Below, piece by piece: positions 40,759 through 50,166 of a stretch of 64,000 nt of DNA. Numbering within the stretch: the first letter of the stretch is position 1; each line of letters starts with the position of its first letter. The notes beneath the pieces are model-generated. The model did no database searches and was not told where the DNA came from. It saw only the letters and a list, made by a program, of their open reading frames with translations. A program made the position numbers and the translations under genes. The stretch comes from an uncultured Prevotella sp. (lineage in GTDB: Bacteria; Bacteroidota; Bacteroidia; Bacteroidales; Bacteroidaceae), in assembly GCA_934202525.1 (NCBI GenBank), contig CAKPYB010000003.1, forward strand, positions 81,750 to 145,749, given 5' to 3'.

Positions 40759-43677
40759 TTAAAATTTATAGATTGCCTGCAAACCGATGTTTCTGCCCGG
40801 CTTGTAGCATCTTGCAATCTCTTCGACTTCCTTCTTGCTTCCGTCGCTATATGTTACATCAGCAAACTGCTTGTAGTATATCTTTTCTGCAAGAAGATCT
40901 CTTACGTTGAGCTTCATTTCCAGATGGTCGCCGAATTTCTTAGCCAGCGAGAAGTCGATGGTGTTGCGAGGCATCTCGTAGCTGTGAGGCACTCGGGAAT
41001 TGGAGTCATCGCCTGTGCTTCCTTCGCTTCTGCCCACACCGATGATTCGCTTGCCTATGCGGTTGTAGAGCAGGGCGATATCCATCTTCAATGGCTCGTT
41101 CTTATAGAAGATACCGGTGTTGATAAGGTATGGAGATTGACCCTGCATCGGTCTGTCTTCCTCTTTTGAACCCTTCTCAAACTGCACCTTGCTCTTAATC
41201 AAGGCTCCGTTAAACGACCAGCTGAAATCCTTTAATCCGATGAAACTGAGATTCTTTCTGATATCCAGCTCAACACCGTAATTGTTGGCACTCTTCGCAT
41301 TCTTGTAAGAATAGATGAGGTCTGTGCCGCCTGCCACCGTGTAGGTCCATTCGATAGGAGAATCGAAGTGCTTGTAGAAGACTGCCAGCGAAATGAGCTC
41401 TCCACGGGATGGATACCACTCATGTCGCAGGTCGAGGTTATCGACATAACAGTTCTTCAACTCAGTGTTTCCCTGCACATTGCTGGCAAGGTCGAAGTCG
41501 TAATACACCGACGACGATACTTCACGGAATTCCGGTCGGTTAATACTGCGGCCATACGACAGTCGCACCTGGTGCTGGTCGCTGATTTTATATGTAGTAT
41601 TGAGAGATGGAAAAACATCATCGGTCTTGTAATGACGGCTCGATTCACTCTTCTCGTAGTCACGGGAATTGGAGATGAGTTCCATATCATTATGCTCGAA
41701 GCGGACACCGGCGTGGATGCTGAGTTTGCCAAAGGGGAGAGACATCGCCAGGTATCCTGCGCCTAAGGTGTTGTGTCCGCGGTAGTTATTGCGCATCTGC
41801 TTTTCTTCCAGAAGATACAGCTTATCGTAACCCATGTTCGCCTCGCTGGAGAGCAGGGTAGGGATGTCGCTGTGGCGGAAGCCGGATGGCATGTTGTTAG
41901 CTGAAACGTTCCAATTGTAAATAAAATTGCGGGTCTGGTATTCTCGGCTGCGATACTCTCCGTAAGCTCCCACTTGCAAGTCTGGCTCAAAGTTGCCAAA
42001 CTTGAAGTGATGCTTATCATTAATACCAAGAGAGAGAATGTGTTCGTCGAGCTGAGTCCACTCGCGGGATATGTCGTTGCCGGTGCTCAGGGCATAAACG
42101 CCCGATTCCAGAGCATCGTCGATGAGGTATCTACGACGGTCAGGCAAATGACGGTTGGCATACGCATACCCGATGCTCCAGTCAAGGGCGTCGCTAGTGA
42201 AGGTGTGCTTGCCGGTAAGCTGACCGTTATATGTAGTTCTACTGCGGTAGTAATACTCTGCGCTCCGCTCCAGGTTCGACTGGGCGCTCACGCCTTCACG
42301 CCAGGTATATCGGCTGGTAGCCAACTGGTTGAAGATGTTCTTGAGCTGATACTTGTGGTTGCCGTCCTTGGAAAGGAAGGTGAAGTTGAGCATCGCTCCG
42401 AGTCTGACATTGTTATTGTACTGGTCGTCAACTGAGTGACGAAGATAGTTCGGCTTGTCGTTAGCCGCATCATAGATGCCATAGAGGTTGTTCTCCATGT
42501 TCTCGTAGGTGCGGTATTCGTTGGTATAGTTCAGGGCGGCGAGCATGCCGAGTGTTCTTCCGCCGAGCATCCAGCGCTGGTTTAGGCTGGCCGCTAACTT
42601 CAGGTCGCCCAAAGGTTTCCTGTTCTTCACGAGCCAATCGTTGTTAAGTCCGTTTCCCAAGAGCGAAGTAGCATAATCGCCCACCGGTTTTCCGTTGGCA
42701 TCGAGCTGCGGATTCAAGGCTGCCTGGATGCCCCCATTCAGGTTTCTCAAGCCATTGTCGAACCCTAGGAAATCGGTTTCGGAACCTTTTGAGTAAGAAA
42801 AGTCCTTGAAGGCAGAAGATGTGTTCCAGTTTCCGCCCACGGCGATGTTGAAACTGTTTTCTGCCGGAATCTCCTTGGTGTTGACGATGATGAAACCGCC
42901 TGAGTAGTCAGCAGGATATTCAGCCGATGGCGACTTCACGATGGTGAGGTTGTCGATTTGCGAACTTGGGATGATATCGAAGGAGAATGCCCTGGAATCA
43001 GCCTCAGAACTAGGCACTGCTCCTCCGTTCACCCACACATTGTTATAACGCTGAGACAATCCACGAACCATCACGAATTTATCGTCGATGAGGCTCACGC
43101 CTGGCACTCGGCGTATCACCTCACCCGCATTTGTATCCTGAGTACGGGATATTTCCTGTGCCGAAACATTGCTCACGATGACGGGACTGTTTTTGGCGAC
43201 CTGTATCATTGCCGCATCCGTATTACGCCTTTCCACAGCGGTAACGGTCACCTCGTTCAGCTGCTGTTCATCAGGTTGCAAAGCGATGGTCAGCAATGCT
43301 TTCTCCGAAGCATCATTCTTCGATGAAGTATCCTTCGAAGAAACGATTGCCTTTCCATCTATCCTCTTTCCGCCCTTCAATTGAACCCCGTCAATTTTTT
43401 GAGTTTTGTATCCTACATATTTTATATATAAGGTATAAGTACCATCTTTGAGATTTAGGAGCGAGAAGTTTCCGTCGATGTCAGTCACTGCTTTGATATC
43501 ATCCTTCTCTTGGGTAGCATTCTTGCTCCCATTTCCAGGCACGGCAGTGATGACCGCTCCGATGAGTGTCTCTTTCGACTTTTGGTCGATGACAACACCC
43601 TTGATGTCTTGTGCCCACATCGGTGTGATACCGGCAGCGAGCAATCCTAATCCAATAATTCCCCTTTTTGTGTTCAT
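40759..43677 (-). CDS. TonB-dependent outer-membrane receptor with carboxypeptidase-regulatory N-domain
   Basis: 972 residues. Signal peptide about 1-22, then a CarboxypepD_reg-like domain (IKGVVIDQKSKETLIGAVI...DGTYTLYIKYVGYKTQKIDG), a TonB box/plug (LNEVTVTAVERRN, EVIRRVPGVSLIDDKFVMVRGLSQRYNNVWVNGG) and a C-terminal barrel with LLAEKIYYKQF and a final GLQAIYKF strand. It is not a SusC (no SusD partner) and looks more like FecA-type receptors. It is the first gene of an operon with a beta-helix-like lipoprotein. A TACCTTTGC -7 box is at 43729-43737. The ligand is unknown. Confidence 0.9.
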   Translation of the reverse strand: MNTKRGIIGLGLLAAGITPMWAQDIKGVVIDQKSKETLIGAVITAVPGNGSKNATQEKDDIKAVTDIDGNFSLLNLKDGTYTLYIKYVGYKTQKIDGVQLKGGKRIDGKAIVSSKDTSSKNDASEKALLTIALQPDEQQLNEVTVTAVERRNTDAAMIQVAKNSPVIVSNVSAQEISRTQDTNAGEVIRRVPGVSLIDDKFVMVRGLSQRYNNVWVNGGAVPSSEADSRAFSFDIIPSSQIDNLTIVKSPSAEYPADYSGGFIIVNTKEIPAENSFNIAVGGNWNTSSAFKDFSYSKGSETDFLGFDNGLRNLNGGIQAALNPQLDANGKPVGDYATSLLGNGLNNDWLVKNRKPLGDLKLAASLNQRWMLGGRTLGMLAALNYTNEYRTYENMENNLYGIYDAANDKPNYLRHSVDDQYNNNVRLGAMLNFTFLSKDGNHKYQLKNIFNQLATSRYTWREGVSAQSNLERSAEYYYRSRTTYNGQLTGKHTFTSDALDWSIGYAYANRHLPDRRRYLIDDALESGVYALSTGNDISREWTQLDEHILSLGINDKHHFKFGNFEPDLQVGAYGEYRSREYQTRNFIYNWNVSANNMPSGFRHSDIPTLLSSEANMGYDKLYLLEEKQMRNNYRGHNTLGAGYLAMSLPFGKLSIHAGVRFEHNDMELISNSRDYEKSESSRHYKTDDVFPSLNTTYKISDQHQVRLSYGRSINRPEFREVSSSVYYDFDLASNVQGNTELKNCYVDNLDLRHEWYPSRGELISLAVFYKHFDSPIEWTYTVAGGTDLIYSYKNAKSANNYGVELDIRKNLSFIGLKDFSWSFNGALIKSKVQFEKGSKEEDRPMQGQSPYLINTGIFYKNEPLKMDIALLYNRIGKRIIGVGRSEGSTGDDSNSRVPHSYEMPRNTIDFSLAKKFGDHLEMKLNVRDLLAEKIYYKQFADVTYSDGSKKEVEEIARCYKPGRNIGLQAIYKF

Positions 43678-43728
43678 AACTGAATACCTTTATGTTTTCT
43701 TAATCAAAATACCTTTCTGATTTCGTTT

Positions 43729-43737
43729 GCAAAGGTA
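43729..43737 (-). promoter_or_regulatory. -7 box of the TonB receptor operon
   Basis: Minus-strand TACCTTTGC, 52 bp before the start. Confidence 0.6.
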
Positions 43738-43815
43738 CGATGGTTATATTACAGGTCGATTTCTTTCCGATTGAAAGATGTTTGCGATGCTGATACAATG
43801 GTGTTACGAGCCATA

Positions 43816-43900
43816 TTTCCTTCCTGACAAGGAAACTTTTGACGATTCTTTCCTTCTAAAAAGGAAATAATTGCCGATTTCTTTCCTTTTTAGAAGGAAA
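43816..43900 (+). promoter_or_regulatory. Three operator-like dyads at 33-bp spacing before the DUF4143 ATPase gene
   Basis: TTTCCTT-N5/6-AAGGAAA at 43816-43835, 43849-43867 and 43882-43900. Start-to-start distance is 33 bp both times, about three helical turns. The third dyad overlaps the expected -33 region of the promoter at 43906. Confidence 0.65.
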
Positions 43901-43905
43901 GTTTG

Positions 43906-43914
43906 TATCTTTGC
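43906..43914 (+). promoter_or_regulatory. -7 box of the DUF4143 ATPase gene
   Basis: TATCTTTGC, exact match, 22 bp before the ATG at 43936. Confidence 0.65.
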
Positions 43915-43935
43915 GCCAAAAATAAGAAAGAAGAT

Positions 43936-45225
43936 ATGGAATTACGTAATACTTTTCAATCCATCATAGCCTTGCATCAACGAGAATTTCCGTTGGATTT
44001 GCAAGCAAGAGAGATGCAACTTCCTTTGGATGGAGGTCGTATCGTTACGGTCACAGGCATCCGCCGTTGTGGCAAGTCCTCTCTTTTAGGCTTGACTATC
44101 AATCGTTTGTTAGAAAGTGGTGTGCCTAAGGAGCGCATTCTCTATGTCGGTTTTGATGATGAGCGTTTTCTCTCCATGACACCAGAGAATTTCGATGAAC
44201 TTTTACAGGCTTATCGGGAGATGTATCCTATGATACCTCTCCAGGATGTCTATATGTTTTTTGACGAGATACAACTGGTGCAAGGTTGGGAACTCTTTGT
44301 GCTCAGAGTGTATAAGAACTATTGCAAGCATATCTTCATCACGGGTAGCACTGCCAAGATGCTCTCCGAGGAGATGGCTTCCGCTTTGCGTGGATGGCCT
44401 GATGAATATCGTGAGTATCCGTTGAGTTTTGAGGAATATCTGAGTTTTAAGGGTGTTGAGGCTGATAAGTATAGCGAAGAAGGCAAGGCAATGATGGCTT
44501 CTGCCTTTAGAGATTATTGTGAGGAAGGTGGATTCCCGGAGGTAGTGCGTGCCAAGAGTAGGTCGGAGAAAGTGAAGATACTCCAGTCTTATTTCAGCAC
44601 GATGCTCTTCCGTGATATGATGGAGCATTACCATATCGGAGCATCTTCCACTGTGGTGAGATACTTTTTGAAACGAGTGATGAACAATCTCACCAAACCA
44701 ACCAGTGTCAACAACATCTATAATGACTTGAAGTCGCAGGGATTGAAAGTTTCCAAGGATTCCTTGTATTTGTGGCTCGACTATGCTTGCAACATCTTCT
44801 TGTTTCGCAAGGTGCAGAAATATACCAAGTCGCTAGTCAAGCAGAGTTCTGCGCCATCCAAGTATTATATGGCAGATATTGCCATGCGCAATGCAGTGTT
44901 GCTCCCTGAAAGTGAGGATGCCGGCAAGGCTCTCGAAAACATTGTTTACCTCAACTTGGAGCGCAGTTTGGGTGAGGAAGACAGAATCACCTATTTCTGT
45001 GATCAGAAGGAGTGTGATTTCGTAGTACAACGAGGTGAGCGAGTTTCTGAGTTGATACAGGTATGTTGGGCTTTAAACGAAGAGAACTTGGAACGAGAGG
45101 TAGGTGGACTCCTGGCTGCTTCTGTTTTTACAGGATGCAGGCAATGCAGAATTTTAACTTTCAATCAGCAGCAAACGATAGAGCGTGATGGCATCAGGAT
45201 AGAGGTGCTGCCAGTATGGGTGTAA
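43936..45225 (+). CDS. AAA ATPase with DUF4143 domain
   Basis: 429 residues from MELRNTFQSI; the earlier Met at 43903 would start before the -7 box and is rejected. P-loop GIRRCGKS (41-48), Walker B VYMFFDEIQ (Asp110, Glu111), sensor ITGSTAKMLSEEMA, then the DUF4143 C-terminal part with a winged-helix look (KPTSVNNIYNDLKSQGLKVSKDSLYLWLDY) and a final nuclease-like block (ERSLGEEDRITYFCDQKECDFVVQRG). These ATPases are abundant in gut Bacteroidota and uncharacterised. The three regular dyads over its promoter point to tight repression, perhaps by its own product (inference). Confidence 0.88.
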   Translation: MELRNTFQSIIALHQREFPLDLQAREMQLPLDGGRIVTVTGIRRCGKSSLLGLTINRLLESGVPKERILYVGFDDERFLSMTPENFDELLQAYREMYPMIPLQDVYMFFDEIQLVQGWELFVLRVYKNYCKHIFITGSTAKMLSEEMASALRGWPDEYREYPLSFEEYLSFKGVEADKYSEEGKAMMASAFRDYCEEGGFPEVVRAKSRSEKVKILQSYFSTMLFRDMMEHYHIGASSTVVRYFLKRVMNNLTKPTSVNNIYNDLKSQGLKVSKDSLYLWLDYACNIFLFRKVQKYTKSLVKQSSAPSKYYMADIAMRNAVLLPESEDAGKALENIVYLNLERSLGEEDRITYFCDQKECDFVVQRGERVSELIQVCWALNEENLEREVGGLLAASVFTGCRQCRILTFNQQQTIERDGIRIEVLPVWV

Positions 45226-45261
45226 TGATTCGAATCAAGAAAAAATATTCTTAATCTCCGA

Positions 45262-46899
45262 TCAGTCAGCTATCACCATGCAGAGTCTGAGCACGTTTTC
45301 TTCGAAGTGCTCCTTGTCTATGGCATTGTTCTTGAGCAGGGAACGGTAGTTGTATACGGTTTGTGGCGAATAAGACAGGATGCCGGCTATCTTGGAACTT
45401 TCGGTGATGCCTAATCTTAACAGGGCGCATACACGGAGGATAGGGGGCATTTCGCCGTTCTCTTTCAGCTGGATGTGAGCCGATTCGGTAAGCTGCTTGT
45501 TCAGCTCGCTTACAAAAGTTGGGTACAGAGACAGGAATGCCTTGTCGAATTCAGTCAGAAACTCCTTGTTCTCTTTTTCTGTACTTGATGAGGACGAAAG
45601 GAGGCTCAGCAGCTCCTTGCTCTGGTTGGCTTTTATCTTTCTTACTGCCAAAGTACGCAGTTTGCTGTTCCTCTCTATGTTTTTATAGCACAGGTCTATA
45701 TACACCTTTACCAGTCTCTCGCGTTTCTGGTTGGTGTCCTTCAGCTCTTCGTTGATGAGGTGCAGCTGGCTGTTGAGAATTTCCATTTTTGCCGATGTAG
45801 CTGTGATTTCATCTTTCTTCTGTTTCAGAAGCCTGTTCTTTTTGCGGATGAACAGACTGCTAAGTCCCACTCCGAGCAGGAGCAGGAAAATGACCGAGAG
45901 AGCGATGTAGAGCATGCTGTTGGTGGCTCTGATGTCATCTGTATAGGCATTGGTAATCATCTGCAATTTGGATGAAATCTCAATGCGGCGCAACCGGTTG
46001 TTGTAGGCATAAGCATCTTCCAGGGATATGTTAATGTATTCCTGGGCTTTTTTCAGACTTCTGGTCTTATGTTTGTAGATGAAGAGTGCGATGTCTTGCA
46101 GGGCGACATTCTCTTTTGTGGCAGAAGTGATGTCTGAGATGGCTGCAACTAGAAGGTAATGCTCCATCAGTTCCGGGTTGTTGGTTCTCTTGTATACTTC
46201 GGATAGGGCAAAGGCGGTCATGGCATGCAGGCGGCTGTCGGGCTTTTCCATGCTCAGTGCCTTCTTGTAGTATTGGATGGTTTTGTTATTATTGGGATTG
46301 TTGCTGAAATAGTATGACTCCCCCAGCAGGTAGTAATAGAACGCATCTTTCTTTGGCGACAGTTCTATTGCTTTCTTCAGGTATTTCACTTTCAGCTGGT
46401 CGTAACTCTTGCTGAAGTTATTGTTTTCACAATAGGTTGACCAGTTGTTGTATAGTCCGTAAAGTGTATGATAGTATTGAAACTGATAGTCACGCGGATC
46501 ATCTTCCTTGGTTTCTATTTTTTGCAGCATTTCCTTTGCTTCAGCATAGAATCCGCGTGTGATAAGCAGGCTGGTTTGGCTCAGCTGGAATCTTTTATGA
46601 TATAAGGTGTTGTTGCTCTTTTGGGCAAGAACAAGTCCTTTTTTCACGTAAGTCATCGCCGAATCATACTCGTAGGCTTTGTAGCCATTGGCGAGTTGCT
46701 CGTAAAGCTTGAGCTTGTCTTCATCGCTGGTTACATACTTGGCACCCTGCTTGATGTCGTGCAGACTTTTCTCTTTTACTTCTACGTAATGCGCACGTTT
46801 TGCTAGGGCAGCATCCAGCTTTTGGTAGAGCTGGCTGTTGTCTGCTTTTGCGCATAGTGGTAGTAGTATCAGTAGTACGATAGTTATAAAATGTCTCAT
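45262..46899 (-). CDS. DUF6377-type sensor-regulator (TPR, one TM, C-terminal DNA-binding-like)
   Basis: 545 residues. Signal or N-terminal anchor at about 1-19, then a periplasmic helical TPR-like part (for example KLYEQLANGYKAYEYDSAMTYVKKGLVLA, FYYYLLGESYYFSNNPNNNKTIQYYKKALS), one membrane helix about 325-350 (MLYIALSVIFLLLLGVGLSSLFI), a coiled coil, and a C-terminal LuxR-like region (ILRVCALLRLGITESSKIAGILSYSPQTVYNYRSLLKNNA). It is divergent from the starch-type susC gene, with several ATCTACTA-like sites in the shared region, so I infer it regulates that locus, like other membrane regulators of polysaccharide loci. Confidence 0.8.
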   Translation of the reverse strand: MRHFITIVLLILLPLCAKADNSQLYQKLDAALAKRAHYVEVKEKSLHDIKQGAKYVTSDEDKLKLYEQLANGYKAYEYDSAMTYVKKGLVLAQKSNNTLYHKRFQLSQTSLLITRGFYAEAKEMLQKIETKEDDPRDYQFQYYHTLYGLYNNWSTYCENNNFSKSYDQLKVKYLKKAIELSPKKDAFYYYLLGESYYFSNNPNNNKTIQYYKKALSMEKPDSRLHAMTAFALSEVYKRTNNPELMEHYLLVAAISDITSATKENVALQDIALFIYKHKTRSLKKAQEYINISLEDAYAYNNRLRRIEISSKLQMITNAYTDDIRATNSMLYIALSVIFLLLLGVGLSSLFIRKKNRLLKQKKDEITATSAKMEILNSQLHLINEELKDTNQKRERLVKVYIDLCYKNIERNSKLRTLAVRKIKANQSKELLSLLSSSSSTEKENKEFLTEFDKAFLSLYPTFVSELNKQLTESAHIQLKENGEMPPILRVCALLRLGITESSKIAGILSYSPQTVYNYRSLLKNNAIDKEHFEENVLRLCMVIAD

Positions 46900-46925
46900 G
46901 TTTCTTATGTTTTAAAGATTCTGCT

Positions 46926-46934
46926 GCAAAAGTA
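46926..46934 (-). promoter_or_regulatory. -7 box of the DUF6377 regulator
   Basis: Minus-strand TACTTTTGC, 27 bp before the start. Confidence 0.6.
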
Positions 46935-46957
46935 ATAAAAAACTTTCAGAATCTCGC

Positions 46958-47054
46958 ATCTACTAACGTGTTTTTTTTAGAAATCTTTAATTTGCTGAAA
47001 TTCAGCCTGATAAATCGAATAGTAGATAATGGTAATCTACCAAAAACCTACTAA
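46958..47054. promoter_or_regulatory. Four ATCTACTA-like sites between regulator and susC
   Basis: ATCTACTA (46958-46965), inverted TAGTAGAT (47020-47027), ATCTACCA (47035-47042), CCTACTAA (47047-47054). The second and third form the dyad GTAGAT-N7-ATCTAC. Candidate binding sites for the DUF6377 protein. Confidence 0.45.
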
Positions 47055-47080
47055 TCGCAACAACCTATTGAATTTTGACG

Positions 47081-47089
47081 TACTTTTGC
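47081..47089 (+). promoter_or_regulatory. -7 box of the starch-type susC operon
   Basis: TACTTTTGC, 38 bp before the ATG. No good TTTG at -33, consistent with activator dependence. Confidence 0.6.
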
Positions 47090-47127
47090 GGCATCAAACA
47101 ATTTTAATCGTTATAAACCTATAGATT

Positions 47128-50103
47128 ATGGATAAAAACAACCTTTCAAAGAAAGTAGGTCTGCTGTTAGCAGGATGCTTTATTACTTTTAATGCTCTTG
47201 GTCAGACAACCATTAAGGGGCAGGTGGTAGATGCCACAGGTGAACCTGTTATTGGTGCCAGCATTCTGGTGAAAGATACCAAGAATGGTGCAGTTTCTGA
47301 CTTGGATGGTAACTACAAGCTTGACAATGTGAAGGATGGTTCCGTCCTGGTATTCTCTTATCTGGGCTACCGTACCCAGGAAATTCCTGTAAAGGGAAAT
47401 CATGTTATCAATGTTTCGCTGAAAGAAAACGATGAGGTGCTCGACGAGGTGGTTGTCGTTGGTTATGCTGTGGGCAGTAAGCGCACGGTGTCGGGTGCTG
47501 TCGACCGCATCAAGAAAGAAGATATGAACAAGGGTGTGGTAACCAGTCCTGCCGAGGCCTTGAAGGGTAAGGTTGCGGGTGTTATCATTTCTCAGGCTGG
47601 CGGCGACCCTACCAGTTCGCCAAGCATCCGTGTTCGTGGTACCTCTTCTCTTTCCGGCGGTAACGACCCGTTGGTTATCATCGATGGCGTCTTTGCTGAT
47701 ATGACGATGTTCAATTCTCTGGCACCTGGCGATATTGAGAGTCTTACCATCCTGAAGGATGCTTCTGAGACTGCCCAGTATGGTTCACGTGGTGCTTCCG
47801 GTGTCATCGTTGTTACCACAGCCAAGGGCAAGTTGGGCTATTCCAGCCTGAGCTACAATGGCCAGTTTGGTGTCAATACAGTCTATAAGAACCTGGACTT
47901 GATGTCGGCTTCTGAATATCGCGAGACAGCCAAGTCTTTGGGATTGACTTATACCGATATGGGTGGTGATACCAATTTCCTCGAGGAGATTGAGCGCAAA
48001 GTGGGTCTCACCCAGAATCATAACATCTCTTTCTCTTCGGGTACAGACACTTCCAGTCTTCGTGCTTCTCTGGGCTTCGTTCTCCGTCAGGGTGCCTTGA
48101 AGAATTCTGATATGAAGAATTTTACAGCAAAGTTGGATGGTACACAGTATCTCTTCGACAAACATCTGAAGCTGGAACTGGGCATCTTCGGCTCTCAGCG
48201 CAATAGCAATATCCAGTATGATATGCACAGGATGTTCTATTCTGCTACCGCTTATAACCCTACCTATCCTCATGTAAGAAACGACAAGGGTGAATGGGAT
48301 GAGGATCTGCTTGCCAGTGAAATCTGGAATCCACTGGGATTGCTCGATATTGATGACTTCTACAAGGATGCCTCTGTCAATGTTCATGGAAAGGCAACTG
48401 TCAACATCATCGACGGACTCTCTGTAAGTGCCTTTGGTTCATATAATTATTGGAACCGTGATAACAAGTTCTATATTCCTAACAACATCCAGATGGGTAA
48501 GCTGAATGGTAACGGATGGGCTTATATCGCCAATACCAACCGCAAGGACTACATGGGCAACATCATGGTGAATTTCTCCAAGGATTTCGGTAAGCATCAC
48601 ATCGATGCCTTGGCTCTGATGGAGGGACAGAAATATACCTACGACTGGAACTCACAGGAGGCACATGGATTTGATACCAACTACTTCAAGTTCAATAACA
48701 TGAAGGCTGCTGCCAATGTGAGCTGGGGTAATCTGCAGTCTAACTACACCGAATATACCCTGAGCTCTTACATGGCTCGTGTCAACTATATGCTGGCAGA
48801 CAAATACATCGCTACCGTCAATGTTCGTACCGATGGTTCTTCTAAGTTGGGTGCAGGTCAGAAGTGGGGTTGGTTCCCATCAGCTTCCTTGGCTTGGGTA
48901 ATCAGCAACGAGCCTTGGATGAAGAAAATCAAGCAGATAGATAATTTCAAGATTCGTGCAGGATATGGTGTAACCGGTAATCAGGATGCCATCGATCCTT
49001 ATACTTCTCTTGCCCTGATGGAGCCTAATGGTGTAACTACCGTCAACGGCGCAACAAGTACTACTTTTGCGGTTACCTCCAACAGCAACCCTGACCTGAA
49101 ATGGGAGGTAAAGAAGACATTTGATGCCGGTTTCGACCTGTCGATGTTCAAGCAGCGCCTCAATGTAACCTTCGACTGGTATACTTCTGAGACATCAGAT
49201 ATGCTTTATACCTATACCGTGCCAGTACCTCCTTTCACTTACGACCGTCTGTTGGCAAATATGGGTACCATGACTAATATGGGATTCGAGCTGGCTGTTC
49301 GTGGTGACATCATCAAGACGAAGGACTTCACCTTCAATTCCGGTCTGAATTTCTCTTATCAGAAGAATAAGCTGAAGAAGTTGAGTGGTACCTACAAGGG
49401 GCAGCCTATGACAACGAGCGAGCATATCTCTGTTGCCACCGTAGGTGCAGCTGGTCTGGTACATAACAATGGCGTAACCTATCTCATTGAGGGACAGCCT
49501 GTAGGTGTATTCTATCTGCCTCACTGCACAGGTATCGATGAGAAAGGACAGTATATCATCGAAGACCTTGATGATAATGGTACTATTGATACAGGTGACA
49601 GTGGCGACCGCAAGGTTTGCGGACAGGCTATCCCTAAGTACTTCCTCGGTTGGGATATGAACTTCAAGTACAAGAACTGGGATCTGACGATGCAGTTTAA
49701 TGGTGCTTTCGGTCATAAGATTTACAATGCCACATCCATGACCTTGAACAATATGAGTAATTTCCCAACCTATAATATCCTGAGCGGTGCACAGCATCTC
49801 AACAATGGCAAGGGTATCCATGATGTTCAGATTTCTGACTACTGGTTGGAAAAGGGTGACTATATGAACTTTGAATACGCTTCTCTGGGCTACACTTTCA
49901 CCAAGGATATGCTCAAGTGGAAGTTTATCAACAACATTCACCTGTCATTGTCGGTCAACAATATCTGTACCCTCACTGGTTACAAGGGCTTGACTCCAAT
50001 GATCAACTCAGCAACCATCAGTGGCGACAATCTGGGTATCGACGACAAGAACATCTATCCTCTGAGCCGTACTTATACTTTGTCGCTCTCAGTGAATTTC
50101 TAG
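47128..50103 (+). CDS. SusC-family TonB-dependent receptor of a starch-type locus
   Basis: 991 residues. Signal peptide about 1-24, carboxypeptidase-regulatory-like domain (TIKGQVVDATGEPVIGASILVKD... about 27-100), TonB box-like DEVVVVGYA, plug (SPAEALKGKVAGVIISQAGGDPTSSPSIRVRGTSSLSGGNDPLVIIDGVF) with the SusC-specific QYGSRGASGVIVVTTAKG, then the barrel ending RTYTLSLSVNF. It imports oligosaccharides with the SusD product 63 bp downstream. Neighbouring GH97 and GH13 genes indicate starch or malto-oligosaccharide as substrate. Confidence 0.95.
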   Translation: MDKNNLSKKVGLLLAGCFITFNALGQTTIKGQVVDATGEPVIGASILVKDTKNGAVSDLDGNYKLDNVKDGSVLVFSYLGYRTQEIPVKGNHVINVSLKENDEVLDEVVVVGYAVGSKRTVSGAVDRIKKEDMNKGVVTSPAEALKGKVAGVIISQAGGDPTSSPSIRVRGTSSLSGGNDPLVIIDGVFADMTMFNSLAPGDIESLTILKDASETAQYGSRGASGVIVVTTAKGKLGYSSLSYNGQFGVNTVYKNLDLMSASEYRETAKSLGLTYTDMGGDTNFLEEIERKVGLTQNHNISFSSGTDTSSLRASLGFVLRQGALKNSDMKNFTAKLDGTQYLFDKHLKLELGIFGSQRNSNIQYDMHRMFYSATAYNPTYPHVRNDKGEWDEDLLASEIWNPLGLLDIDDFYKDASVNVHGKATVNIIDGLSVSAFGSYNYWNRDNKFYIPNNIQMGKLNGNGWAYIANTNRKDYMGNIMVNFSKDFGKHHIDALALMEGQKYTYDWNSQEAHGFDTNYFKFNNMKAAANVSWGNLQSNYTEYTLSSYMARVNYMLADKYIATVNVRTDGSSKLGAGQKWGWFPSASLAWVISNEPWMKKIKQIDNFKIRAGYGVTGNQDAIDPYTSLALMEPNGVTTVNGATSTTFAVTSNSNPDLKWEVKKTFDAGFDLSMFKQRLNVTFDWYTSETSDMLYTYTVPVPPFTYDRLLANMGTMTNMGFELAVRGDIIKTKDFTFNSGLNFSYQKNKLKKLSGTYKGQPMTTSEHISVATVGAAGLVHNNGVTYLIEGQPVGVFYLPHCTGIDEKGQYIIEDLDDNGTIDTGDSGDRKVCGQAIPKYFLGWDMNFKYKNWDLTMQFNGAFGHKIYNATSMTLNNMSNFPTYNILSGAQHLNNGKGIHDVQISDYWLEKGDYMNFEYASLGYTFTKDMLKWKFINNIHLSLSVNNICTLTGYKGLTPMINSATISGDNLGIDDKNIYPLSRTYTLSLSVNF

Positions 50104-50166
50104 ATGATATAATGATTATATTATCAGATTAAGAATTACATTATTAATATATAAAGGATTACAGTT

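Noticed and set aside
45226..45261. TGATTCGAATCA palindrome between the ATPase and DUF6377 genes
   Set aside because: A 12-bp dyad in a short convergent gap, with only a weak AAGAA/TTCTT stem after it; too short to call an operator or terminator.
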